64,000 nt of DNA from Caenorhabditis remanei (lineage: Eukaryota; Nematoda; Chromadorea; Rhabditida; Rhabditidae): NCBI RefSeq assembly GCF_010183535.1, contig NC_071330.1:2709717-2773716 (forward strand), in the 5' to 3' direction. The notes under the pieces are model-generated. The model did not search any database. It worked only from the letters and a program-made list of their open reading frames with translations, and was not told the DNA's origin. A program made the translations under genes and the position numbers. Below, one piece after another: positions 51,746 through 63,900 of this stretch; within the stretch, counting starts at the first letter, position 1, and each line of letters begins with the position of its first letter.

Positions 51746-54700
51746 ATGCATCATGTTTCCATTGATGCTCATCCGACGGAGCAGGCGATTATTGTGAGAT
51801 TTGATCAATTTGGTGAGATTTTCTAACGATAAAAATTTAGAAATTTGGTGTTTCGGCAAAAAAAATTCGGCAGAAAATAATTTTTAAAGGCGCATTGTGT
51901 TTTCTGAAAAACGGTCTCGCCACGATCTTACTGTTACTGTATATGTGGCGCATGCGCCTTTAAACGAAAGTACTGTAATTTTTAAGTTTAAAGCTGAAAA
52001 TAAAAACGAACAAATGGAGAATTTTCAAGAAAAATGAATGTTTAGAAGTGAAGAAGAGAGAAATAATTAAAATTTCAAAAAAATTTCAAAGTTTGATATT
52101 TAAAAATCAACAAAAACAGGACTGCACACAAAACTACTGTAATCATTGTATTTTTCGTGGCGAGACCCATCTTATTTTATGCCACGTTTTTTACAACCAC
52201 GCTCTATCGAAACTTTGAAAATAGCGCTAGAAATGGAGAGACGCAGAGAAAAATACAGTTTTTAAGAGTTTATCGATGGAGCGCATCTGAAAACAGAAAA
52301 AACCGAAAAATCCGAATTTCAGGTTCCCCATCAAATACTCTCAAGAAACGGGCTTCTTCAGCAAATGTGGAATCTTTGGGTCATCAGAAAATGTAAGAAA
52401 GTGCGCTCTATTGATATTTCAATGGGTTTTGCGTGCGATTTACTCATTTCCACCGCTTTCCAAATGCGCTCTACTGACAATTCCGTTCAGAATTCACTTG
52501 AAAGAAATGAGTGCGGAAGTTGACATTCACGCTCTATCGAACGTTGTCCTTCAAAAGTGTCTATTCATTCCTGCCACGTCGAGAAGTCAGCTGGAGCAGG
52601 TTTTATATTTCCTTCAAAAACGGGGCACCCCCAGGAATAGTGCAAGATCCAGAAGCTCGTCAGCAGTCTCTTTCGACCGACGTCCCCTACCAACACCGTT
52701 GAATGTCGACCTGGAAAAAGTTGATGTAAGTGGAATGCGCTCTACCGAAATCTTTCAGTGCGGCAGAGCGCGGTTGTAAAGCCATTAAACTTGCAGGAAT
52801 ACATAGAATGTTTCTACGGGGAGACATCGGCGGAGAAGAATAAAGGAGCACTGGCACTACACGAGTTGTCGAAAAACCCGCAGAATCTGACGCCTCTTGT
52901 GAATAATGGTGAGTAATTGCGCTCCACTGAAATCTTCCAAAAATAGTTTCGGTAGAGCGCATTTGTCACAACTATGTCCCCCTTGAATTTCTCAGAAACC
53001 CTAATGATGGCTCTGGCACGTGTATTCCGGGAGGACTGGAAGAAACACTTCGAAGTGGGCACGAATATTATGAATCTCTTTGTGAATATGTCGAAATTTT
53101 CAATGTTTCACGGAATTCTACTTCATCACAAGGTAAGTGCGCTCTATTGATAAGAAATCTCGTAAATCGACATAAAGCTCTCGTAAATCGACACAGAAAT
53201 CTCGTAAATCGACATAAAGTTCTCGTAATTCGACACAAAAATCTCGTAAATCGACACAAAATTCTCGTAAACCGACACATAATTCACATAAATCGACACA
53301 AAACTCTCGTAAATCAACACGAAATTCTCGTAATTCGACCCAAAAATCTATCTCGTAAATCAACACAAATTCCTCGTAAATCGACACATAATTCTCGTAA
53401 ATCGACACATAACTCTCGTAAATCGACACATAATTCCCGTAAATCTACTTTGAGCTCTCCTAAATCGACACAAAGTTTTCGTAAATCGATACAAAATTAC
53501 TGTAAATCGACACGGAAATTTGTAAATCGAGACAAATTCCTCGTAAATCGACACGAGCCACCGTAGATACAATATGAGTTTCTCGTAAAACGACCCGAAC
53601 TGCGTAAACCTACACTGCTTCACGTTATTATTATCTGCGCTTCCGTAAATCGACACCATGATCCCGTAAATCTACACAAACACTGGCCAGTCTTAAAATT
53701 AGCATTGGAGCGCATTTTCTTCATCAAAAAATTCCAATTTTTCCAGATCGGTTCCCTTTGCGTAAGTGCGATAGAGCACGAAACGAAACGCTATGATTTG
53801 TGGATTGCTGACATGAAAAAAGCCGATTCGGAGACTCAAAAGAAACTGAAAATCGCTATTCGAAAGCAGTCAATGTTGCTGGCAGGTTGGTGTGGCCTAG
53901 ATTTTTCTAGGCCACTCAAAATTCAATATTCAAAATTTCAGCTTGCATCACTCTTCTAACAAATCTCGCCACCGATATCAGTGTTGAGCTGAAAATGGTT
54001 CGCAGGAATCTGGTATCGTATCTAGTGAAGTGAGTTTTCTAGGCCACCAAAATAATTTCTAGGCCATCAATTAAAATTTTTGTTCAGATGCCTCCAAATG
54101 TCATCTGAATCGCCGAATGCTCTGACCACTGCCACCGTCAGATTCCTTCTGAAATTGAGCATTTTCGATGAGAATCGACAAGTGATGGAACAAAATGGGA
54201 CCGTTGAAAAACTCCTGAAACTGTTCCCAATTCAAGATCCAGAACTCCGAAAAGCCGTCATAATGCTCCTTTTCAATTTCTCGTTTGACCCGAAAAATAT
54301 GCCGAAAATGGTGAATGGAGGACTGGTCCCACATATGGCTTCACTGATTGAGAGTGACAATAAGGCATTGAATTTGATGTATTTACTGAGTTGTAATGAT
54401 GACGCAAAGGCTATGCTCGCTTATACGGATGCGATACAGTTGGTGAGTGCATGGATAAGTCGGTAATAGGAGAGATTGGTAGAACTAATTTTATTATGTA
54501 TTTTCGGGTCCCTGTCGAGACCCTTTTTCCAAAATTTAGACGAAACGGGGCAGTGGGGCGCGACTTCACGCCTGAACAGGCGCTGCACCGCGGTAGAGGC
54601 CGGTACCGCCAGCCTGTACCGCAGAAATGCCATCCGTCTCATAGGATCCTAAGGAAAGAAAATCTGAGGCGTTATCACTAAAAGTTGCAGCCGACATCTA

Positions 54701-57700
54701 CCGGGTTCCGCGCGCCGCTATGTTTTGTGTGGAGTGGGCGGGGTTTCAATTTCCACGAGATCGCATGCGTAGCGCAGTCGGTAAAGCGGCTGAGTGGTAG
54801 TAAAACGACACGGGTTAGATTCTCCTACTCCATAGTTGTCAAGGCCCGGTCCGAAGGCCCGGGCAAATTGGCGCGAAAGTCAAATTTTTTCAAATTTTTT
54901 GAATTTTTTCGCGAAAAAGTCAAATTTTCGACTATCAGTCAGAATTAGAAGAAATTCTGGAAAAATAGTCAAAAATGGTCACATTTTCGATGAAAAATTG
55001 GAAAAATTTCGAAAAAAAAGGTCATTTTTTGAAGCCGGGCTTTGAAAATTTTCTACCGGCCCGGGCCTTGACCAGGGTTGGGAAATTCCGGGCTGGCCCG
55101 GCCCGGCCCGGCCCGGTCGGCCCGGATTCAAAAAATGTACACCATTTTTTCACATATTTCTGCAAAATTTTCATTTAAAAAAAGTCAAAATTCTCAAAAT
55201 TTCTCATACGCTAATGTTTTTACCGATATTCTAAAACACAGTCGAAAAATCCACTTTTTTGCAGAAAAAAAATCAAAAAAAATTCAAGATTTTTTCAAAA
55301 AATTTCAAATTTCTACAGGAGCCGGGCCGGGCCGAGGAAAATTTCTCAGTCGGGCCGGCCCGGCCCGGAATTTTCCAACCCTGGCCTTGACAACTATGTC
55401 CTACTATACCAAATCTTTTTTGCTCGTTGTATAGTTACTGTCGGGCCTCCTTCGAGACCCTTTTTCCAAAATTTATTCGAGACGGGGTGGCCGCGGTTAC
55501 TGTCTCTTAAAATGACGAGGGCACTCTACGAGGTTTGCTTTGGTCATAAGAGATTCAGAGAGATTTCATTTCAAAACCACCGTCCGTCTCTGAATGAAAT
55601 CTAACCGAAAGAAAACCTTTGGCTTTAAACTTTAAAGTTGCAGCCGACATCTCCCGGGTTCCGCGTGCCGCTATGTTTTGTGTGCGAAGTGGGCGGAGCC
55701 AAGGGTTCCGGTGTGCTTGGCGCCGGCATTATCAAGGGCGTACCGTGTCTGAGCGGGTTTGCGTGCATAGCGCAGTCGGTAGTGTGCTCGGCTAGAAAAC
55801 TAACGACGGTGGTTCGATTCCATGTACCCTCATGTCTTTTTTGTTATCTTGAATTGGTCAAATACCGTAAAAACTGTATTAGAGCGACACCTTTAATAGA
55901 ACGACACCCATCTATACTCAGGATTCATGAATATGATTATCCCAGTGTATTTTCTTGGTTCTGATTAGAAGCAGCGTGAATAGTAACCTCTAGATCAACA
56001 AATAGAACCTTCAAAAAAGGTTTTTTTTCCGTTTAACCTTAATGAGTTTCTGAAACCACAAAATTTTACTGAGAGGCGGTTGAAAAATAGAGCGACATGT
56101 CGCTCCAATACAGTTTTTACGGTAACTGATTTTCGGGTCTCTTTCGAGACCCTTTTCCAAAAATTATTCGAGACGGGGTGCCGAGCGGACAGTAGCGGGC
56201 TGCAAAACGGCGGGAATTGTCACTTGGAATTTCCGGCGGGAGTGGGATGCTCAGTAGACCAGTTTGGTTTCAAACCGTTAGTCACACCATCCGTCTCCGA
56301 GTGAAACCAATTGAAATGAAAATCTGAGGCGTTAACTCTAAAAGTTGCAGCCGACATCTCCCGGGTTCCGCGCGTCGCTATGTTTTGTGTGGGAAGTGGG
56401 CGGGGTTTCAATTTCCACGAGATCGCATGCGTAGCGCAGTGGGTAAAGAGACTGACTGGTAATGAAACGACCCGAGTTCGATTTCCATCCTCTCCAAATC
56501 ATTTTTTGCTTGTTTTATAGACACCAGTCGGTTCACGTCGCCTGACGGCGACTAAACCTCTTTCTCAACACCACCCTTCTAGGTGTTATAGTGGATCGTG
56601 ATTGACCCTGAAAGGAATCCTCTCTTTTTTCTGAATCCGATAATATGAAAAAATCTTTCACGTCGTCACTTTTTAGAAAACTTAATGACGTGAATCAATT
56701 CGAAAACGGACGACACGTTCGGAATCCTATATTTTTTTCTGAATCTGATCATATCAAAAAATCTTTTACATCGTCACTTTTTAAAAATTTGAAAAAAAAA
56801 ACTACGTGGGTTCGAACCAACTAACTGTAATCAATGTTGCCTGCGGCGACACACCGACCATTTGATCCAATGGAGCTAGGGGAACGCCGGCCGAGGCGAG
56901 GAAAGAAGAGCCGACGCTTTGCAGACCGTCTCTCCCCCCTTTTTCCGCTGGCGATTCTCCTATGCTCTATCAGTTTTTCTGTCTCAGAAGACGTCGTTTT
57001 GAGAAAAGAAAAAAAACGGGCATCGAACGGTGAAAATTTCTGATAATTTGATCCAACTTTGAAGAAACTCGGTTTAGTAGGAAGGGCGGTAGGATCGGCG
57101 ACAGACAGACAAACATACAGAATCTGGTGTTTGTTAATAGTAAAGAAAAGATTGTCGGGCCTCTTTCGAGACCCTTTTTCCAAAATTTATTCGAGACGGG
57201 GTGGGCAATTCCGGCTGGGTCGATCCCCAGACCGAAACTGCATCGTCAACCAGGGAGGTTTCACACCTATAAGCCCACCTTCCGACCTTGAGTGAAACCA
57301 AATGGATTGAAAATCCGAGGCTTTACCACTAAAAGGTGCAGCCGACATCTCCCGGGTTCCGCGCGCCGCTATGTTTTGTGTGCGAAGTGGGCGGGGCGTG
57401 CAGATTTTCCGGTATAAATTGAATATTCCAGCTAATGCGAGATGTCCTCAGTGGGAAAGGAAGTGAAGTGACAAAAGCAGTCCTTCTGAATATCTGTCTA
57501 GAAAAAAGGAATGCTCAATTAGTATGTGGACCCGGTGGACAGGGACTGGATCTCCTAATGGAAATGTCACTGGAATCCAGAGATTTGATGTTGATTAAAG
57601 TGATTCGAGCGATTTCTAGTCATGACGGACCGACTCAGAATATGTTTTTGGTGAGTTGGATACTATAGATATGGGAATAACAGTATTATTGTAGAAATGG

Positions 57701-59909
57701 ATCGAACGTCTTCTGGAAATTGCGAAGAAGGAGGGAATCGATAGCAGTTCCGAATCAAGATCCTCATTTGGATTGGAATGTATGGGAGCTGTGGCGGAAA
57801 TCAAAGTTGCTCCATGGGCGAGGTAAGGTGTATAACAGTAGCAACCGCGCTCCGCTAGACTTGGCGGCAAATTCAAATCACTGCGAAAACATTACCAATT
57901 CGATTCGACCAATTCACTCAAGAGATAGTAGCAAGCTCGCTCTATTGCACTGTTTCCAGAATAATCCAATCGCAAGCCTTGGTCCCTTGGATGACAACCC
58001 AGCTACACGAAGGAATCGATGAATCTGAAGAAGTTACAGTACTCCGAGACATCAAACCACTTCAACTTCAAATTGTGATAGTCTGTGGGACAATGGCTAG
58101 ACAATTGGATGCAGCGAGGCTCCTAGTCCCTCTTATAGACACTTTTGTGCAGTTGTTGCAGTGTAAGTGCGCTCTACTGACAATAAATTAAATTCTTTAA
58201 AAAAAAACTTCCAGCCTCCCAAATCGACGACGAGTTTGTTGTTCAGCTACTCTACGTGTTTCTGCAACTTCTGAAGCACAAGGAGCTCTCGGCTCGTCTG
58301 ATGACTCAAGATTCGGCTCTCGGAGCCCATATGATTGATTTGATGCATGATGCGAATGCGGCAGTCCGTGAGGTATGCGACAACGCTCTATTGATAATGG
58401 GAGAGCACTCGGAGGATTGGGCGAAGAGGATTGCTGGAGAGAGGTTCAAATGGCACAATGCGCAGTGGTTGGAGATGGTTGAGGTGAGTAATGGTACCAT
58501 TACCATAATGGTATTCATAGTCCCCATAATTTCCATTATTGCTCATATGGTACTGATACCATGGTCGTAATCCCCATAGTGTCTGTTCAGATCATAATGG
58601 AACCCATACTTTTCAAAGTTTCCAGTAACCATATTAGTACCATAATGGCTCATAATTTACATGGTACTATATGGTACCGCGCACATTTCTGTAGTATCCA
58701 TAGTTTCACCATAATGATACCATAATGGTACCAATGTTCTTCATAGTTTCCATTGTCTTAGAGCAAGCATATGGTACTGGTAGGTCCCATAGTCCCCATG
58801 ATTTCTAGAGTGTTCATTATGGTACCCATTATCCCCATAATGGTGCCGCTAGCTCTTTGTATGCCTACCTATGACACAGGGGCCATATGGTACCCATAGT
58901 CCACATAATATCTATTACCGAACATTTATACTATGGAACCGGTACCATAAAGGTACCCCATAGTCCCCATAATTGACATGGTACTATGACAATGTAGTAC
59001 CGTACGAATTTCTGTAGTCCCCATGGTCCCCATAATTCCCAAAGTATCCATTATATGTATGGTACCCAACATCCCCCGGTACTTATAGCGCCTCATAGTT
59101 CTCGGTACAGCAACCACTTGGCACCGGTACCATTATGGGTTCGCTAGTTCCTTTTATGACCATTCATGACACAGTGACCATATGGTACCCATAGTCCCCA
59201 TTGTCCCCATTTTACCACGGCATCTGTGTGGTGCCGGTACCATTATGCTGTTCATAGTCCGTCCCCATAATGTCTAGTACTAAACATTGATCATATGGTA
59301 CCGGTACCATAATAGGCCCCGTGGTCTCTCTGATGGCACAGCGAGTACTATGGGTAATCGTTTTGAGGGGGTTTCAAACTTTAACCAAAAACTGCCAACG
59401 TAGCTAGCATTAAAATTAGGTTTTCAAAAAATTTCCAAATATGGCTCAACTTAGACATGTCCCCTTGGTGTCACGTTGTGTCCCAGATATTCCAATTTTC
59501 ATTTAAAAGGTAGAACAAAACACGGGCTACATTTTTGTAGTTGACAACTTTTTGATAGCTCCGCCCACTTTTGAGATATGCGCCTAGGAAGCAAGTGGGG
59601 GAAAGCTCATCGTGCGCTATCTTTAAAGGCGCATATCTCAAAAGTGGGCGGAGCCATCAAAAAGTTGTCAACTACAAAAATGTAGATCATGTCTAAATCT
59701 ACCAGATGAATATAATTTTGAGACAAACGGAGTAGAATTAGGCTCCGAGAGATTATCTCAAGCATTTCACCCCATTGTCCCCATAACAAAATGTGTGTTT
59801 CCAGCGTGACGACCATGAATTCGCCCCATACGACGACGAGGATTTTGGAGCGGATTTCAACTTTGACACGTTCGATAATGACTTTGATATCAATGAGAAA
59901 TTGTTTTAA
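51746..59909 (+). CDS. kap-1: Kinesin-associated protein KAP3 homologue
   Basis: Armadillo-repeat subunit of heterotrimeric kinesin-II, which moves intraflagellar cargo in cilia. Thirteen exons keep phase from ATG 51746 to TAA 59909, giving 708 residues. Exons are 51746-51812, 52323-52392, 52491-52725, 52797-52908, 52996-53132, 53747-53885, 53942-54029, 54088-54442, 57432-57650, 57695-57822, 57960-58162, 58215-58483 and 59805-59909. Diagnostic stretches: ALHELSKNPQNL, MFHGILLHHKIGSLCVSAIE, LLKLSIFDENRQVM, VRFLLKL and KAVIMLLFNFSFDPKNMP. The C-terminus is acidic and Phe-rich (DDEDFGADFNFDTFDNDF). Introns 5, 8 and 12 are inflated by three different repeat families. AATAAA at about 59929. The next gene starts 119 bases on. 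Confidence 0.93.
53145..53680. repeat. About 18-bp satellite, CTCGTAAATCGACACAAA type, kap-1 intron 5
   Basis: The near-repeat CGTAAATCGACACA occurs some 25 times with spacing close to 18 bases and point variation. Because 18 is divisible by three, both strands stay open and produce artificial repetitive frames. Confidence 0.9.
54831..55398. mobile_element. hAT-type MITE inserted in a tRNA-derived unit
   Basis: Ends CATAGTTGTCAAGG and CCTTGACAACTATG are perfect inverted repeats. Flanks TCCTACTC (54823-54830) and TCCTACTA (55399-55406) agree at seven of eight bases. The insertion point is just after the B box of the first tRNA-like head. It contains a second MITE at 55073-55383. Confidence 0.85.
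55073..55383. mobile_element. Inner hAT-type MITE with perfect 8-bp target duplication
   Basis: Ends CAGGGTTGGGAAATTCC and GGAATTTTCCAACCCTG; flanked exactly by GCCTTGAC on both sides (55065-55072 and 55384-55391). CAGGG-starting ends and 8-bp duplications are hallmarks of hAT elements. The interior has GGCCCGGCCC blocks around AT-rich sequence. Confidence 0.9.
58495..59330. repeat. GGTACCATAATGG-type repeats in kap-1 intron 12
   Basis: GGTACCATAATGG, CATATGGTACC and AGTCCCCATA variants recur throughout. GGTACC and CATATG are self-complementary, so many local hairpins are possible. No coding content. An inverted repeat (59525-59690) with TTGTAGTTGACAACTTTTTG and its complement follows. Confidence 0.8.
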
Positions 59910-60028
59910 TTTTATCTTTTTTTGTTAATAAATTTAATTAAAAACGTGAACTTTTTTTCAATTTTTGAAATTAGAAAAAAAAACCAAAAATAAAAATTGA
60001 ATTTCAATTCCGCTCAGTTTCTCTCGAG

Positions 60029-63000
60029 ATGAATCCAACTCTTTCATCTACAATCATCTTTTCGGTAAGTGCGCTCTAGCGCACAGGCGGGAATTCAAAT
60101 TTTCAGTCAAAATTTTGCAGACAACAACTGTACAGAATCTATACAGACAACACGAATGCGAACATTTTCAATATAATCGATTGGCTCTGATTCTGTGGAT
60201 CACCGCCTCGACGTGCTGCTTTCTGGCGTTGATCTCGACTATTTATACCGTATTCAATGCCTATCAACTATGGAGTACTATTCAAGATTTGGAAAATGCG
60301 ATTATTGATTTAATTGATGAGGTGAGCTAGGTTTACTGGCTATATCTCTAGAAAGGGCGGAGCTAGAAAAAAGTGGTCAACTACAAAAATGATCTACATA
60401 AAATTTTGAACAATTTACTAATTGACAACTTTTCTTTAGCTCCGCCCCTTTTTGAGATATAACAGTTAGAATTGATTGGAGAGACGCAAATAGAGAAACG
60501 CTTATATCTCGAAAAGGGGCGGAGCTAGGAAAAAGTTGCCAACTACAAAAATGATCTACTTAAAACTTTAAAAAATTTACAAATTGAAAACGTTTTTTTA
60601 GCTCCGCCCCTTTTTGAGATATAACAGTTTGAAATTAGAGCACAGACTCTCTCGGCTTCATGTATCACCGCTTTTTACTTTGTTCGTTCATATCTCAAAA
60701 AGGGGTGAAGCTATCAAAAAGTGGTCAACAACAAAAATGATCTACTTAAAATTTTGTACAATTTACTAATTGACAACTTTTTGTTAGCTCCGCCCCTTTT
60801 TGAGATATAGCGGTTTGAAATTAGAGCACAGACTCTCTTGTCTTCATGTGTCACCTCTTTTAACTTCTTTCGTTCATATCTCAAAAAGGGGCGGAGTTAG
60901 CAAAAAGTTGTCAACTGCAAAAATGATATTAATCAAATTTGGCAAATTTAAGTAGTTGACAACTTTCTACTAGCTCCGCCCCTTTTTGAGATATAACAGT
61001 CACAATTCATCAGAAAGACGCAGAAAGAGAAACGCTTATATCTCAACAAGGGGCGGAGCTATGAAAATGGTGTCAACTGCAAAAATGATCTGCTCAAAAT
61101 TTTACATAACTTACTAATTAAAAACTTTCTTTTAGCTCCGCCCCTTTTCAAGATATAGCGGTTTGAAATTAGAGCACAGACTTTCTGCGTCTCCTTTTTT
61201 TGCTTCGTTTGTTTATATCTCAAAAAGAGGCGGAGCTATCAAAAGGTGGTCAACAACAAAAATGATCTACTAAAAATTTTGAACAATTTACTAATTGACA
61301 TCTTTTCTCTAGCTCCACCCCTTTTTGAGATATAACAGTTAGACTTGATTGCAAAGAGACCAAGATAGAGAAACGCTCATTTCTCAAAAAGGGGCGGAGC
61401 TATGAAAATGGTGTCAATTGCAAAAATGATCTACATAAAATTTTACACAACTTACTAATTGACAACATGTTTCTAGCTCCGCCCCTTCCCGAGATATAAA
61501 AGCGAAAAGTTTAGAAAAAAGAAACGAGTCTCTTAATTCAACTTCTAGCCGTTATATCTCAAAAAGAGGTGGAGCTAGAAAAGAGTTGTCAACTACCAAA
61601 ATGATCTACATAAAGTTTTACACATTTTATCAATTGACATCTAATTTCTAGCTCCGCCCCTTTTTGAGTGATGACGGTTAGAAGGTGAAAAAGAGATATT
61701 CTTGCCTCTCTGCTTGCCTCTTCTCCAAACTTTATACACTTATATCTCAAAAAGGGGCAGAGCTAGAAAAAGTGAATTATCTAGTGAAACGTGTAAAATG
61801 TTATATAGACTATTTTCTAGTTGACAACTTTTTTCTAGCTCCGCCCCTTTTTGAGATACGACTGACTTTTGGGAATTGCTCGTCTTCAAAACGTAACACT
61901 CTTGAATTTCTGAAACTTTAAAATTCAAGTGTCCATCTGTACGTCTGTACATCCGGATGTCCATTTTCTCTCTTCCAGGCGTGCCAAATCCTTCTACCCA
62001 TCGGAATTTGCAAACAAATCTGCCATCCCCACCATATCGGAACCGTCAATGCGAACTACGCACAGAAGGGACAGAAACGTGAGTATTCGAGATGGGTGGC
62101 CTAGCTTTTTCTAGCTTTTTCTAGGTCACCAACTTTCTTGTTTTTCATAAACCGATCAATATATTTCAGAAGACGTCAAACCGGGAACCAAGGACAATCG
62201 ATATCCGGAAGACGTGACGTTTCCACCGTCGGATATCGAGAAAGTTTATGATATTATGGGAGGTAGGAGGGACTTTAGAAGACGTCACGTCTTCTGAAAA
62301 TCTGAATTCCAGATGAGGACGCCCGGAAATCGAAGACACTGACACTAGTATCACTTGAAGAGGGAAGTATTGAGGAGAAGGCGCCGCCGGTGAAGGAAAA
62401 CGAAAATGAGAAGGTGAGGGTGGACATCTGGATGGACAGATGGACAGACAGACACACGGACAGACATTCAAAAAAAGTGGACATCTGGACAAACAGACAG
62501 ACAGATACCGCCTCCAAGAATCTCAAAAACGAGCTAAAGGTGCGCCAGACATCTGGAAACCCGGGTATATAGACAGACAAACGTAGAGATTTTGAATCGG
62601 ACAACCGGACACACAGACATACAGACAGAAATCCGGACATCCAGATTAAAACAGACGAAGTTTTTTGTCTCTTACAAAGCATGTAGACATCCGGACATCT
62701 AGACACACAGACAGACAGTGGAAGTTGGACATTCGGACATCTGGACGGGACTGACAGACATTCGGACAACGATTGAAAAAACCGACCACAAGTTTAGACT
62801 TTGAGATGACAATATACGTGGACATCCGGACATACAGATACACCGACAGACAGATGGACATCCGGACAAACAGTTTGACAGATAGACATGTTCAACGGGA
62901 AATGAGATGAGTGCGTCCAAGGTGCGCCAGACAACTTTGGAAATCAAGACAGACTTATTAGGAGATGGCCTTTTTTCAAATCGGACATCCGGACAGACGT

Positions 63001-63900
63001 ACAGACAGACAGATATGAAAATCGGACATTCAGATAAATCGATAGACAGGCAGACCTGTTAAACGAGACATGAACACGTCCAAGGCGCGCCTGCCATCTT
63101 TTGAAATCGTGCCAGATTCTAATTTAGAATTATCCGTTTTTTTCAAATCGGACATCCGGACATTCAGATGTACAGACTGAGCTCAATCCTTGTTCCAGTG
63201 CGAAACAATTGTTTTCATGCAACTATTAGCAAGGCACGTTTCTTACAACCGCGCTCTACCGAAGCCGAAGAAAATTGAGAGACTCAGAGAAAAAGAGTCA
63301 TTGCGCAAGGGCATTTCGGTGGAGGTGTAAGAACTGTCCCGAGCTAATAGACTAGGCGGCAAATTAAACTTTTTTAAATGACAAATTTCAACTTTCGCGC
63401 CTAAATTTTCGTTGAGTGCGTCGGGGCGCGTTTCCTCCTCCTCCAATCTCTTTTTCCAGAAAAAGCCTACCGTAACCCCCACTGTTCCGGCTCCACGTAC
63501 ACCACCAAACCACGCGAGACTACCCTCTCGAGAGATCCTACTCACACCGAAACAATCGCTGAAAACTGCGAATGAGGGAACACGAAAGACGCCAAGTATG
63601 GAGACGATTGGACCATCGGCGACGAAAGGAACGCCGAGTCGAGAACAGTTGACACCGACTAATAATGGATCGGGAGGGGCGAGAAGAGGAAGAAGTCGAG
63701 AAATGATTGGACCTCCTGGAGATGACGTCATCAGAAGACCAAATGGGACACCGAGTAGAGAGCAGACGTCGGGAAGTGTGGAGAGAAGAACGCCGAGCAA
63801 AGAGACGAATAGTAAGAAGGTAAGTGCGCTCTGTTGGACTCCGAAATCTGAATTTTTGCAGGCAAATCCTCCAAAAATGGGAACAGCGGAGCCGATTTGA
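60029..63900 (+). CDS. Single-pass membrane protein with Thr/Pro/Ser-rich tail, unknown
   Basis: Seven exons in frame give 309 residues: 60029-60064, 60121-60321, 61979-62078, 62170-62262, 62313-62413, 63460-63819 and 63862-63900. One TM segment lies near residues 35-58 (LILWITASTCCFLALISTIY), followed by QLWSTIQDLENAIIDLIDE and a Cys-rich patch (CQILLPIGICKQICH). The long tail has repeated GTPSREQ, RTPSKE and KTPSME motifs, likely kinase targets. Family not recognised. It starts only 119 bases after the kap-1 stop, with a kap-1 poly(A) signal between and CCGCTCAG at about 60017 as a trans-splice acceptor. A downstream operon gene is likely. Confidence 0.7.
60345..61860. repeat. About nine hairpin units of AAGGGGCGGAGCTAG, intron 2 of the 60029 gene
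   Basis: Each unit, about 170 bases, runs from TATCTCAAAAAGGGGCGGAGCT through GTTGTCAACTACAAAAATGA. It returns as TTGACAACTTTTTTCTAGCT and CCGCCCCTTTTTGAGATATA. Every unit is itself an inverted repeat and the units are in tandem. The same parts appear as one unit at 59525-59690. Confidence 0.9.
62410..63190. repeat. GGACATCTGGACAGACAGAC-type satellite, intron 5 of the 60029 gene
   Basis: Degenerate GGACATCCGGACA and CAGACAGACAGA motifs alternate for about 780 bases. The same phrase starts short introns in both coiled-coil genes (about 21243-21270 and 23388-23415). It also appears near 42395 and 57100, so it is dispersed as well as tandem. Confidence 0.8.
63230..63342. repeat. GCGCTCTACCGAAA-family inverted repeat
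   Basis: TTACAACCGCGCTCTACCGA at left and a GGTGGAGGTGTAAGAACTG-type arm at right around GAGACTCAGAGAAAAAGAG. Same family as 11324-11456. Confidence 0.75.

Larger units (their letters stand above)
54495..57420. repeat. Cluster of tRNA-derived repeat units in kap-1 intron 8
   Basis: Four units start near 54510, 55440, 56130 and 57155. Each has CGAGACCCTTTTTCCAAAAT, GAGACGGGGTG and GCAGCCGACATCTCCCGGGT, then CGCCGCTATGTTTTGTGTG. Three continue into a tRNA-like head: A box TAGCGCAGTCGG (54771 and 55769) or TAGCGCAGTGGG (56431). A B box follows (GGTTCGATTCCATG in the second) and then a T run. Pol III-type boxes plus T-run terminators suggest a SINE-like origin. The fourth unit lacks the head. 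Confidence 0.75.

Noticed and set aside
53118..53659. Repetitive frames of 99-139 residues on both strands
   Set aside because: Created by an 18-bp intronic satellite in kap-1.
62166..62947. Cys/Ser/Pro-rich minus-strand frames of up to 164 residues
   Set aside because: Shadow of the GACATCTGGACAGACAGAC satellite; no start context or splice structure.
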